Assembly: GCA_964511385.1 (NCBI GenBank)
Contig: CAZEFE010000001.1
Coordinates: 372,001 to 436,000, forward strand
DNA: 64,000 bases
Reading direction: 5' to 3'
Source: CAILHX01 sp964511385
Lineage (GTDB): Bacteria > Pseudomonadota > Gammaproteobacteria > Burkholderiales > Methylophilaceae
Part shown: one piece after another, positions 10,385 to 17,916 of the stretch
Numbering within the stretch: the first letter of the stretch is position 1
Layout of the letters: each line of letters starts with the position of its first letter
Translations under genes and position numbers: made by a program
The notes under the pieces: model-generated
What the model saw: only the letters and a program-made list of their open reading frames with translations
Told to the model about the DNA's origin: nothing
Database searches by the model: none

Positions 10385-11137
10385 ATGGCTACCACTCTGA
10401 GCACGATTACCCAAACCGCATCCCTGTACCGTAGCGCAGACCTGGCCGCTACCCGGCGGGGGAGTTCGGTAACCGCCAGTCCGCTGGATGCGGCCAGCCA
10501 GCGCGTGACTCAGCAACTGAGCTCAACGGTCGTCCAGTTATCCTCATTTTCGCAGATCAAGTCCGGGTTCGACTCGCTGCAGACTGCCGCCAAGGATTTG
10601 TCCGATACCAAGAAAACCGTCACCAGCGCCGATGTCGTCAAGGTCGCGCAGGCGTTTACCAGCGCCTTTAATACCACCAGCAAGGCGGTCAGCCTGGCTG
10701 TCTCCGGCGATGGCAAAAAGAGCGGGGCGCTGGCGGGAGACGGGCGGGCAACGCTGGTGAGCAATGATTTGAAAAGCATCCTGTCCAGCGGCAATGTTTC
10801 CGATCTGAAAAAGATCGGCATCAGCAAAAAAACCGACGGCACCCTTTCCGTGGATACCACGGCGTTGCAGAATGCGTTCCAGGCCAACCCCAATTCGGTC
10901 AAGGACACGCTTTCCCGCATCGGTAAACAAGCCGACCAAGTGTCTGCCCGGGAACTGGCGGCAACAGGCAGTGTCGGCGGTTCCGTCAACAGGCTGACCG
11001 AACTCAGCAAAAATTTGGAGTCGCAGTCGGCCAGCCTAAAGAGTCTTGGGTCGATATTCCAGGATAACGGTCAGGGTTCCGCCAACAGCCTGGTGTCGGG
11101 TGCGATAAAAACCTATTTGCAGATATTTGCATTCTAG
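10385..11137 (+). CDS. FliD C-terminal-like protein, orphan
   Basis: A 250-residue Ser/Thr/Ala-rich protein. Its centre, KKIGISKKTDGTLSVDTTAL followed by FQANPNSVKDTLSRIG, matches the repeat-like text of the FliD (hook-associated protein 2) C-terminal domain. The flanks look alpha-helical and polar, as in flagellar filament-type proteins. No signal peptide is seen, and the D0/D1 sequences of a complete FliD are not evident. No other flagellar gene is in the window, so a structural flagellar role is uncertain. ATG 10385 follows GGAGGT by 4 bases, an excellent site. It ends with a hydrophobic LQIFAF. Confidence 0.6.
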   Translation: MATTLSTITQTASLYRSADLAATRRGSSVTASPLDAASQRVTQQLSSTVVQLSSFSQIKSGFDSLQTAAKDLSDTKKTVTSADVVKVAQAFTSAFNTTSKAVSLAVSGDGKKSGALAGDGRATLVSNDLKSILSSGNVSDLKKIGISKKTDGTLSVDTTALQNAFQANPNSVKDTLSRIGKQADQVSARELAATGSVGGSVNRLTELSKNLESQSASLKSLGSIFQDNGQGSANSLVSGAIKTYLQIFAF

Positions 11138-11259
11138 ATTTACGGCGAACGCCTGTGTTTTTAGGGAATTCGTAAAGTTTTGTGTATGTCTGCTACCGAC
11201 CCTTTGCAGTCATTGACTCGCTAATAAGCAAGGTAAGACCTTGATTCGGGAATTTCCCT

Positions 11260-12033
11260 TCAAGGGATAACGTGTTCCGCCTGAAGCACGGCCTTTGTCA
11301 GTTTTTTGCGTAAGCCCAAGTCGGTGTCAGACCTCAGTGTCAAATTGGTGGCAAAAAACCACACGTCATCTGCCGTTTCAACATATCCCACATACCAACC
11401 GATTTGAGGACTCATTCTTGCTGCCCATCCCGTCTTTGCAAATAGCCTGTAGCTGTCGGTCTGCTCTGCGAGCATTACTTGCCTTAAAGCGTTGTAGGCA
11501 TCATCACGAAACGGAAGCTCTCGCAGATATACCTTTCGCAAGAAAGCAACCTGCTCAACTGCACTTACCGTAAAACTACCATCAAGCCAAAACGTTGTAA
11601 CGTCAGGCATGTTAGTCAGCTCGCCATAACTCGCAAGCGCCAAGTACCGTCGATAGGATTTTTCTCCCACTTGCTGGGCAATTTCCTGATAGCACCAGAC
11701 ACAAGACGCTTTGAATGCACTTTCAAGTGTTTGATCTCGGTTCCAGTCCGGGAAGTCATAGGTTTTTCCATTCCATTTGAATGCCGTGTCCCCTAACCTA
11801 ACTACATTTTCTTGAACTGCGATCAGCGTGTTGAAGATCTTAAATGTCGATGCTGACGCAAACCGGAGATAAGCGCGCTCATCGTTGTGCGTAATTGTCC
11901 TGCCTCCCCGCAACGACTGAAGAATGATGGTCCCATCAGCACTTTCGGCAGAAAAAATATTCGATATAGCTTTGTCCTCAGCGAGGGTCAAGTTAGAGAT
12001 CAGGACAAAGACAATCAAGAAAATGTGCTTCAT
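11260..12033 (-). CDS. Class D (OXA-type) beta-lactamase with a YGE motif
   Basis: A 257-residue exported serine beta-lactamase. After a signal peptide (to ~18) it shows all class D boxes in register: S62-T-F-K65, S110-C-V112, Y136-G-E138, W149 in FWLDG and K200-T-G-W, plus IGWYVGYVE. The usual third box is YGN; here the Asn is Glu. It should open beta-lactam rings, but spectrum cannot be read. The gene is visibly more A+T-rich than its surroundings: two sampled 60-base rows have 25 and 30 G+C, against 35 in a sampled row of the mxa operon. With the recombinase remnant behind its start, this suggests horizontal acquisition. No integron attC site was recognised. Confidence 0.9.
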   Translation of the reverse strand: MKHIFLIVFVLISNLTLAEDKAISNIFSAESADGTIILQSLRGGRTITHNDERAYLRFASASTFKIFNTLIAVQENVVRLGDTAFKWNGKTYDFPDWNRDQTLESAFKASCVWCYQEIAQQVGEKSYRRYLALASYGELTNMPDVTTFWLDGSFTVSAVEQVAFLRKVYLRELPFRDDAYNALRQVMLAEQTDSYRLFAKTGWAARMSPQIGWYVGYVETADDVWFFATNLTLRSDTDLGLRKKLTKAVLQAEHVIP

Positions 12034-12160
12034 ACATAAGCTACCCGTAATGGATTAATCAGCTGATTGTCTCGTAAGACTGCTCGGTTTGCTATTACTG
12101 CTGACGGCCAGCGAGCGAGATGTCTGCATGTGGCCGAATGCACGAATAAGACATGATGCC

Positions 12161-12195
12161 AAAAAGCGGCTGCACGGGGGATCGCATGCAGCCGC
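12161..12195 (-). terminator. Terminator of the integrase remnant
   Basis: On the minus strand GCGGCTGCA and TGCAGCCGC (12166-12195, nine-base perfect arms, 12-base loop) are followed by five T. It sits 10 bases beyond the last codon of the recombinase remnant and upstream of the beta-lactamase gene, which would be separated from readthrough by it. Confidence 0.75.
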
Positions 12196-12205
12196 CAGAT
12201 GCTTG

Positions 12206-12430
12206 CTAGATTTCAGTCTATTCCGAAATTCCCAGCGCATCGCCCACCTCAATACCGGGATAGCGGACCGTGCTCTCCTGCTTGGAATGTCCAAGCAGCA
12301 GTTGAACAGCTCTCAAGTTCTTCGTGCGCTTGTAGATCAAAGTTGCCTTGGTTCTCCTCATGGAATGCGTTCCGTAGGCGGACGAGTCCAACTCGGCAGA
12401 TTCGGCCCACTGGTCATGGGTAATCCAAGC
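12206..12430 (-). pseudogene. Tyrosine recombinase (phage-type integrase) C-terminal remnant
   Basis: Reading the minus strand from 12427 gives WITHDQWAESAELDSSAYG, then THSMRRTKATLIYKRTK and LLLGHSKQESTVRYPGIE. This is the catalytic C-terminus of a tyrosine recombinase: the HxxR box (HSMR), the LLGH box and the Tyr nucleophile (VRY) are all present. It cannot be a working gene: an in-frame TAA at 12431-12433 cuts off everything upstream, there is no start codon before the internal Met, and an amber codon at 12218-12220 sits where relatives have Gln (family tail ISEQTEI), four codons before the natural stop at 12206. It occupies most of the 425-base gap between bla and mxaL. Confidence 0.8.
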
Positions 12431-12458
12431 TTAATGGCACGGTGAGCAGGATGCGGCA

Positions 12459-13412
12459 TTAATCCCTAGCTCGCCAGCGATAAAGCGCATTCGGCAGGAA
12501 GGTCAGCAGGATCAGCACACACGCCAGGTTGAGATAGATCCACCGCATGGAGTAAGCCGTAACGAAGCTCGCAGCCGGTTTTTGCTGCTGCACGTAGTCA
12601 TAGAATTCCTGCTTGTCCTGGCCTTCAATATATTTGCCGTTGATCTCGCTGGCCAGTTGTCTCAGATATTCAGCATCCATGTTGGATAGATAGCGGTCAA
12701 ACTCTGCAGAGGCGACAGGTGGATCCGGCTCATCCTGGTTGGTGTCGGTATAAACGACGCCCCCACCTTCGCTATGGTTGTCGCCGGCGGGCCAGAACCC
12801 AAGCCAGGTATTTTTCGCGTTATAGCGTGGTACAGGTACATTTTCTGCACCACCCACGCCAACAAACACGACATTCTTGCCAATCTGAACCCCGCTCAAA
12901 TCCTGTTTGATGGTGACATTGAGTGTGGGGGCCTCATCGCCATCGGTGAAAAACATCAGTTGGGCAGGTACGTTCAGGTAGTCGAACATGCTGGCAGCTG
13001 CCCTGACGCCGATCCCCACGCGGCTATCGCCCTTCCAGGCCATGCGCCATTCCAGATGGTCGATGGAGTCATTCAACACGTCATAGCTGGCGCAGACTTC
13101 CAGCGGTGTGACGAGCAAGGCGACGGCATCGGAGGCAAACACGCCGACACTGATATAAGTGCCGCAGGGCGATGTCTCGACAATTTTCTTCATCAGGTGG
13201 CGCGTATAGGCCATACGGCTGACGACCTTGCCGTTCAGCTTGACGTCCTCGGCGTTCATGCTCTGGGATACGTCCGCCAGCAACAAGTAGTTGTGCACCT
13301 CCTGCTTCAGTTGGATGTTCGGCTTGAGCAGAGCCAGCAGCAACAGACTTGCCGCCCCGACATAGAGCGCGGTTTCGTGGTTCTCCCGCAGGAATGTTAT
13401 CGCACGTTTCAT
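12459..13412 (-). CDS. mxaL: MxaL, von Willebrand A-domain protein of methanol dehydrogenase maturation
   Basis: A 317-residue membrane-anchored VWA protein. An N-terminal hydrophobic helix (ALYVGAASLLLLALLK) precedes the VWA domain with the MIDAS motif DVSQS (~45-55), and a C-terminal helix (IYLNLACVLILLTFL) closes it. In the mxa system MxaA, MxaK and MxaL are implicated in calcium insertion into PQQ methanol dehydrogenase. It is the last gene of the six-gene operon and is coupled to mxaK by an ATGA overlap. mxaD, which often follows mxaL, is absent here and found at 33.7 kb. Confidence 0.82.
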   Translation of the reverse strand: MKRAITFLRENHETALYVGAASLLLLALLKPNIQLKQEVHNYLLLADVSQSMNAEDVKLNGKVVSRMAYTRHLMKKIVETSPCGTYISVGVFASDAVALLVTPLEVCASYDVLNDSIDHLEWRMAWKGDSRVGIGVRAAASMFDYLNVPAQLMFFTDGDEAPTLNVTIKQDLSGVQIGKNVVFVGVGGAENVPVPRYNAKNTWLGFWPAGDNHSEGGGVVYTDTNQDEPDPPVASAEFDRYLSNMDAEYLRQLASEINGKYIEGQDKQEFYDYVQQQKPAASFVTAYSMRWIYLNLACVLILLTFLPNALYRWRARD

Positions 13413-13945
13413 GGCAAACCGATCGGCAGGTTGCTGAGTTCCATGTTTGACTCCTCTTTTTCCATGGGCTTCATGCCGCGCGCCATGACCGCGTGCAACA
13501 GGCTCAGGTTGAACTTGGCTTCAGGCGTATCAGGAGTAAGCCGCAGGGATTGCTCATAAGCCAGCTTGGCCTGGGTGTAGGCGTAGCGCGCATCGTCCTG
13601 CAGCGTACCATCGTCGTTGACCCTGCGGATCAGACCCATCATGAACAGGTTGTTGGCGATGTTGAACTGGATTTTTGCCTGTTCGGCGATGGAAGGCGAT
13701 GTATCCAGCAACTGGCCGTAGGTTTGCACGGCATGTTTGTATCCCTGATGAGTCCCCTGCAGATAGGCGGAGACAAACTTTTTCTGATAGGGGAAAGCGT
13801 CATCGGCGATGGTTTCACCGGCCAGGATGGCCCGATTGATCCGGTTCTTCTTCCAGATCTGGTGCCCTTCAAAGGCACTCCCTGCCAAGCCGGTGAGCAA
13901 CAGCAGGCCAAACAGGACATTGCTCTTTTTTATGCGTTTTTCCAT
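13409..13945 (-). CDS. mxaK: MxaK, methanol dehydrogenase accessory protein
   Basis: A 178-residue protein with an N-terminal membrane helix (NVLFGLLLLTGLAGSAF) and an otherwise helical, TPR-like body: FNIANNLFMMGL around 95 and LAYEQSLRLTPDTPEAKFNL around 135. In mxa operons this small anchored protein lies between the VWA proteins MxaC and MxaL and is implicated in calcium loading of methanol dehydrogenase. Assignment rests on position and size as much as on sequence. It overlaps mxaC by 16 bases and mxaL by 4. Confidence 0.78.
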   Translation of the reverse strand: MEKRIKKSNVLFGLLLLTGLAGSAFEGHQIWKKNRINRAILAGETIADDAFPYQKKFVSAYLQGTHQGYKHAVQTYGQLLDTSPSIAEQAKIQFNIANNLFMMGLIRRVNDDGTLQDDARYAYTQAKLAYEQSLRLTPDTPEAKFNLSLLHAVMARGMKPMEKEESNMELSNLPIGLP

Positions 13946-14910
13946 GAATGCACCTTCAGGTTCTTGATGACGATAATGAGCAGGCTGAGTAGCAGCGCCA
14001 GCACGATGAGGTCACGGGAGTAATCGTGGCCGACCAGCGTGACTTCATACTGGATCATGTTTTTTTCCTTGGAATCGATTTCCCGCAAAGCTGATTGCAA
14101 AGTCGTAGGATTGTCCGCTTCAAACGCCTTGTATTTGATCTTGATCGACTGGAAAAAGCGGTCCAACTGAATCGCATTCGGAACCCGGTCTTCGGCGTAC
14201 TCGTTCTTGCTGAAGATGCTGACGTCATTGGGCTCACGCAGCACAATCCAGTACAGGTTTAGTTTCTTCTCAGTCAGCTCCTTGGTGATGACCTGTTTGA
14301 CGCGCGGGCTGAGCTTGCCGGCGCCATCCGACAGCAGGATGATGGCGCGCGAGCCTGAGTTCTGGATCGCATCGAACAGCGTGGCACCTTGCGTCAGCCC
14401 GGCACCGATGTTGGTCTGGTTCAGTGCCGAACTGGTGGCGGCATTGATCGCCGCATGGATGGCGTCGCGGTTGGTGGTGATCTTGATGCCGTACAGTGCG
14501 GAATTGGTGAAGCCCACCACGCCCATCATGTCGTCAGGGCGCGAGTCGATGAACTGGGTGATGAGTCGCCGTGCTGCGGTCGATTTGATCTCCGCCACGC
14601 GCCCGCTGGTAGGGTCGCCGGCGAACGGTTTATCCATGCTGACGCTACGGTCGATGACCAGTACCGTCTGCGCGCCCTTGCCGACCTTCTGCACCTTGGA
14701 ATCAGGGCCATGCGGCCCGGCCAGCGCCAGGATGATGGTGACCAGCAGCAATGAGATCAGCGCCTTGACCGCCAGGTTGGCGATCTCGGACAAGCGGTCT
14801 TCCGGCATGATCGGCAGCCAGGAATACAGCTGGCCTTGATGACTTTTGAGCAAGAACGGAATCAGGGCGAGCGGAAGCAGCAACAGCACCCACGGCTGCA
14901 GCAGGATCAT
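13930..14910 (-). CDS. mxaC: MxaC, BatA-like von Willebrand A-domain membrane protein
   Basis: A 326-residue VWA protein. Two N-terminal membrane helices (LLLPLALIPFLL; ALISLLLVTIILALAG) precede the VWA fold with MIDAS motif DRSVS in VLVIDRSVSMDK (~90), then a C-terminal helix (LIVLALLLSLLIIVI). BatA/aerotolerance-type proteins share this plan and partner with MoxR ATPases. Here the partner genes identify it as MxaC. ATGA overlap with mxaA; 16-base overlap with mxaK. Confidence 0.85.
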   Translation of the reverse strand: MILLQPWVLLLLPLALIPFLLKSHQGQLYSWLPIMPEDRLSEIANLAVKALISLLLVTIILALAGPHGPDSKVQKVGKGAQTVLVIDRSVSMDKPFAGDPTSGRVAEIKSTAARRLITQFIDSRPDDMMGVVGFTNSALYGIKITTNRDAIHAAINAATSSALNQTNIGAGLTQGATLFDAIQNSGSRAIILLSDGAGKLSPRVKQVITKELTEKKLNLYWIVLREPNDVSIFSKNEYAEDRVPNAIQLDRFFQSIKIKYKAFEADNPTTLQSALREIDSKEKNMIQYEVTLVGHDYSRDLIVLALLLSLLIIVIKNLKVHSWKNA

Positions 14911-15818
14911 GACACTCTCCGTTCACTGTCGCGCAGACGCTTGCTCAATACGGTCAATTCGCCGATGAATTGCGCGCTGTCACGGTTCCATTCGCCAAAC
15001 AAAGCCTGGTTCGAGCGTTGGAAAAACTGTTCGATATCACTCCTGAGATTTTTGAATTGCGGATGTTTTTCCAGGAACGCCGAAATGTCACTTTCGAACA
15101 GGTTGGCGCCGTGGATGCTGTTGAATGCCTGATGCAGCTGAGATAAGGCCTCCTTTTCGCTGGCTTGGTTTCTTGGCAACTTCTTCAGCCTGCGGTGGGC
15201 TCTGGCAAATGCGCCATTCATGAACGGCAACCAGCGCGTATCGGCATTGATGTAGAGCAATCCGAGCAGCCCGATCACGCCCATGGACAAAAGCACGGCT
15301 AGTCTTTGTTGGTGCGGGGCGACATCGATGAGCGAGGGCTTGAATTGCGGGATCAGATGCGGTTTCGCCTCCTGAAGATCCGCCGCCGCCAGTGGTGAGA
15401 ACCAGAACGGCCATGCCGGCAACTGGAGGGAAAGCGCTTTGGGGCCGCCTGTGAGGGCAAAACTCTCCGCAGGAAGCGTCATCCTGGTAGGGACATGCGC
15501 ATTCGCAAACACCCGGTAGCGCAGCTTGATAAGATAGCCTGGAGCCTGCGCACCTTTTAGAGGCTTAACCTCGATGTCGGCTAGTTCGATGCCGTTGCGC
15601 ACCAAGCCTTTCAGCGGGAGCGCCTGCTGGGATATCTGGTACGGCGGTTGCACCCGCACTTCCAACTTGCGGTCGAGGACATCGCCGATGTGGATGCCCG
15701 TGGCTTGTGGTGGATTGGCGACCTTCAGCGTCCGGATCTCCGCTTCCTCTGCCATGCTGGTCTGGCTCATCAGCAGCAATCCGAGTAGTGAGATGAATCG
15801 TAATGTGTGGATTTTCAT
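14907..15818 (-). CDS. mxaA: MxaA, methanol dehydrogenase accessory protein
   Basis: A 303-residue exported or membrane protein with a signal peptide (FISLLGLLLMSQTSMAEEA). A beta-rich domain with no catalytic motif extends to ~175, followed by one transmembrane helix (LAVLLSMGVIGLLGLLYI) and a helical cytoplasmic tail. MxaA is required for calcium incorporation into methanol dehydrogenase in methylotrophs. Identification rests on gene order (R-S-A-C-K-L) plus size and topology. Coupled on both sides by ATGA overlaps. Confidence 0.78.
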   Translation of the reverse strand: MKIHTLRFISLLGLLLMSQTSMAEEAEIRTLKVANPPQATGIHIGDVLDRKLEVRVQPPYQISQQALPLKGLVRNGIELADIEVKPLKGAQAPGYLIKLRYRVFANAHVPTRMTLPAESFALTGGPKALSLQLPAWPFWFSPLAAADLQEAKPHLIPQFKPSLIDVAPHQQRLAVLLSMGVIGLLGLLYINADTRWLPFMNGAFARAHRRLKKLPRNQASEKEALSQLHQAFNSIHGANLFESDISAFLEKHPQFKNLRSDIEQFFQRSNQALFGEWNRDSAQFIGELTVLSKRLRDSERRVS

Positions 15819-16678
15819 AAGCTCATGTACTGTTCAAAGTAATGTGTGACTGCCTCGGGGTCGAACTTGCCGCTGAGATACAGTGCCTGGTTATCGAAGC
15901 GGGAGAACAACTGGTCCAGCGCCTGCTTCCTCTCTGCGAACGCGGCTTCGAACTGCGCGCGGACGGCATCACGAAAGAAGATCGTTCGATTCATGCCGGT
16001 CTCGGGGTCGATCATGTTGCCAAAGCCGAATCTGGGCAGACGCTTGTACTCCTGCTCGTCCCACAGTACGACCGGCACGACCTGATGCACTGACATGGCG
16101 TTCAAGGCTTGTTCGATCAGCGCGAGCGGCATGTGGAAATCCGAGATCCAGAACACCAGTCCTTTGTGCTGGCTGAGGTACTGGTGCACCTCCATGATGC
16201 CGTCGGAGCCGACATGCATTTTATGAAAGTGGTGCAACTCGCTGATGAGTTCCAGTGCCTGATGGACGTGCAGGCTCAAGGGCAGCGTGAATTCCTCGAC
16301 CACGTGCTGGTGATGGCAGACCAAGCTGAACATATCTCCGGCATTGAATGCGGAAAGCGCGATCGATGCGGCGATTTCCTTGGCCTGGTCCAGTTTGCGC
16401 TGCTGCCCCTTGAACTGCATGGAACTGGACAGGTCGCACACTGCAAAGATGGGCGTGGTGTTGTCCTGATTGAACAGCTTGACCTGAATCTGCTCGTAAG
16501 GGTCGCGCAGCGTCTGGCGCAGGTCCATGCGCCGCGCATCCGGGTAATCCACCAGCGATACATTTCCCCGGTATTCAAATCCGAGGCCGCGCTGCAGGCC
16601 GCGGTGATCGCCGGCATGCACGCTGCTGGATTTCCAGGGAATCTGGTAGGTAAACGGTTTGGCGTACGCCGGAATCAT
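15815..16678 (-). CDS. mxaS: MxaS, DUF58-family protein
   Basis: A 287-residue soluble protein with the DUF58 pattern: RGLGFEYRGNVSLVDY, then the Asp-x-Arg stretch YPDARRMDLRQTLRDPYEQ, then an acidic-serine loop VCDLSSSMQF resembling a VWA metal site (~90). DUF58 proteins accompany MoxR ATPases and VWA proteins in chaperone-like assemblies. In methylotrophs this position is mxaS, needed for active methanol dehydrogenase. ATGA overlaps with mxaR and mxaA make it part of one coupled operon. Confidence 0.83.
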   Translation of the reverse strand: MIPAYAKPFTYQIPWKSSSVHAGDHRGLQRGLGFEYRGNVSLVDYPDARRMDLRQTLRDPYEQIQVKLFNQDNTTPIFAVCDLSSSMQFKGQQRKLDQAKEIAASIALSAFNAGDMFSLVCHHQHVVEEFTLPLSLHVHQALELISELHHFHKMHVGSDGIMEVHQYLSQHKGLVFWISDFHMPLALIEQALNAMSVHQVVPVVLWDEQEYKRLPRFGFGNMIDPETGMNRTIFFRDAVRAQFEAAFAERKQALDQLFSRFDNQALYLSGKFDPEAVTHYFEQYMSL

Positions 16679-17718
16679 GCGGCTTTGACCTGTGCCGGCA
16701 CGGCGACTGTGCTCAGGATGTGCGAGGTCAGTTCACGCGCCAGCACGGTGCGGCGATTCTCGTACATGGAATGGAACACCAGCCGGTGCGCGATCAGTTC
16801 ATGGAACACGGCATGAAGGTCCTCCGGATACAGGCTGTCACGGTTCATCAGCCAGGCATGGACGCGGGCGGCCTTCAGCAGCATGCCCATGCCGCGCGGG
16901 CTGGCACCGGTCTGGATCAGGCGGTTGACGTCGACGCTGTCGAGCTTAATGCCGAATTTCTGCGGCGACTGGGTGGCCTCCCACAGGTCAAGTGCGTATT
17001 CCTCGATGGTATCGCTGGAGCGGATATGGCTTTGCAGATAATCCGAAAAGTTATTGAGCTGGTCGAACTGCAGCACATTGGATTCGACCTGTTTGGTCAG
17101 ATTTTCCGCATGCTGGAATTTTACGTTGAACATCAGGGCTTTGCGCAATTCGCGGTCTTCGGGGATGTCGATGGGGATTTCCATCATGAAGCGATCGCGG
17201 GCAGCGGAAGGAATCTCGAAGGTTTCGTTCTTCTCGACCTGGTTGCGGTCGGCGAACACCACCATGTGCGGCAGGCGGTATTCCTTCTTGAAGGCATGCA
17301 GGTGGCGCTCTGCCATCACGCGCAGCATCAGCGCATGTACCTGTGGACGGGCTCGGTTAATTTCGTTGAAGAAGAACACCGACAGGTTTTCGCCGGCACG
17401 CAGCAACGGGCCTTCATCGATTTTAGGGCGCCCATCCTCACCGAGGAAGGTGTGGTAAATGAGGTCGTTAGGCATCAGGTCCACCGTGCCTTCGATACGC
17501 TCGTAGGCGCCGCCGATGCAGCGTGCAATCGATTGCAGCAGCGTGGTCTTGCCCACGCCAACGCCGCCTTCGAGCAGGACGTGACCACGGGCAAAAATGG
17601 CGATGTTCATCAGCCGGATGGCCTTGTCCTGGCCGACAATGACTTTCTTGACTTCGTTTTCCAGCTTCAAGGCATGACTGCGCCAATCCGAGAGTTGATT
17701 ATCCAGTGGGGGAGACAT
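16675..17718 (-). CDS. mxaR: MxaR, MoxR-family AAA+ ATPase
   Basis: A 347-residue AAA+ ATPase. Walker A is GGVGVGKTTL (~50); the Walker B region reads FFFNEINRARP, with Asn where most MoxR proteins have Asp; sensor 1 is FADRNQVE; and sensor 2 is in TGASPRGMGMLLKAA. MoxR ATPases remodel partner VWA-protein complexes, here methanol dehydrogenase maturation. ATG 17718 is chosen because AAAGGAA lies 5 bases upstream; an in-frame start at 17781 has no such site. It is the first gene of mxaRSACKL; the 198-base gap to the divergent MocR gene should hold its promoter. Confidence 0.88.
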   Translation of the reverse strand: MSPPLDNQLSDWRSHALKLENEVKKVIVGQDKAIRLMNIAIFARGHVLLEGGVGVGKTTLLQSIARCIGGAYERIEGTVDLMPNDLIYHTFLGEDGRPKIDEGPLLRAGENLSVFFFNEINRARPQVHALMLRVMAERHLHAFKKEYRLPHMVVFADRNQVEKNETFEIPSAARDRFMMEIPIDIPEDRELRKALMFNVKFQHAENLTKQVESNVLQFDQLNNFSDYLQSHIRSSDTIEEYALDLWEATQSPQKFGIKLDSVDVNRLIQTGASPRGMGMLLKAARVHAWLMNRDSLYPEDLHAVFHELIAHRLVFHSMYENRRTVLARELTSHILSTVAVPAQVKAA

Positions 17719-17916
17719 GACGGTTCCTTTGTGAGTGGATGAGTTTTTTGAGCACAGCAAGTGGATTGGGACTGTAGTCAAAATTGGATTACCATGAACC
17801 CTCCAGATCGATTAACCTTGATGGTCCAGAAGGGTGGCAATCGCTGCCAGGTCTTCCGGGTCTGGTCGAAGGTCGGTCTTTGCCCCGATCTGCTTTAATA
17901 AATTTCGTACACGGGT

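Noticed and set aside
11138..12205. Integron gene cassette with attC site around the beta-lactamase gene
   Set aside because: No paired GTTRRRY/RYYYAAC sites or attC-like fold was recognised on either side; only a tyrosine recombinase remnant of another kind is present.
12034..12458. Small plus-strand and alternative minus-strand frames in the bla-mxaL gap
   Set aside because: The frames overlap the integrase remnant in other phases; only the recombinase frame carries family motifs.
16720..17742. Long plus-strand frame opposite mxaR (340 codons)
   Set aside because: Mirror of the MoxR ATPase frame, with no ribosome site or family motif.
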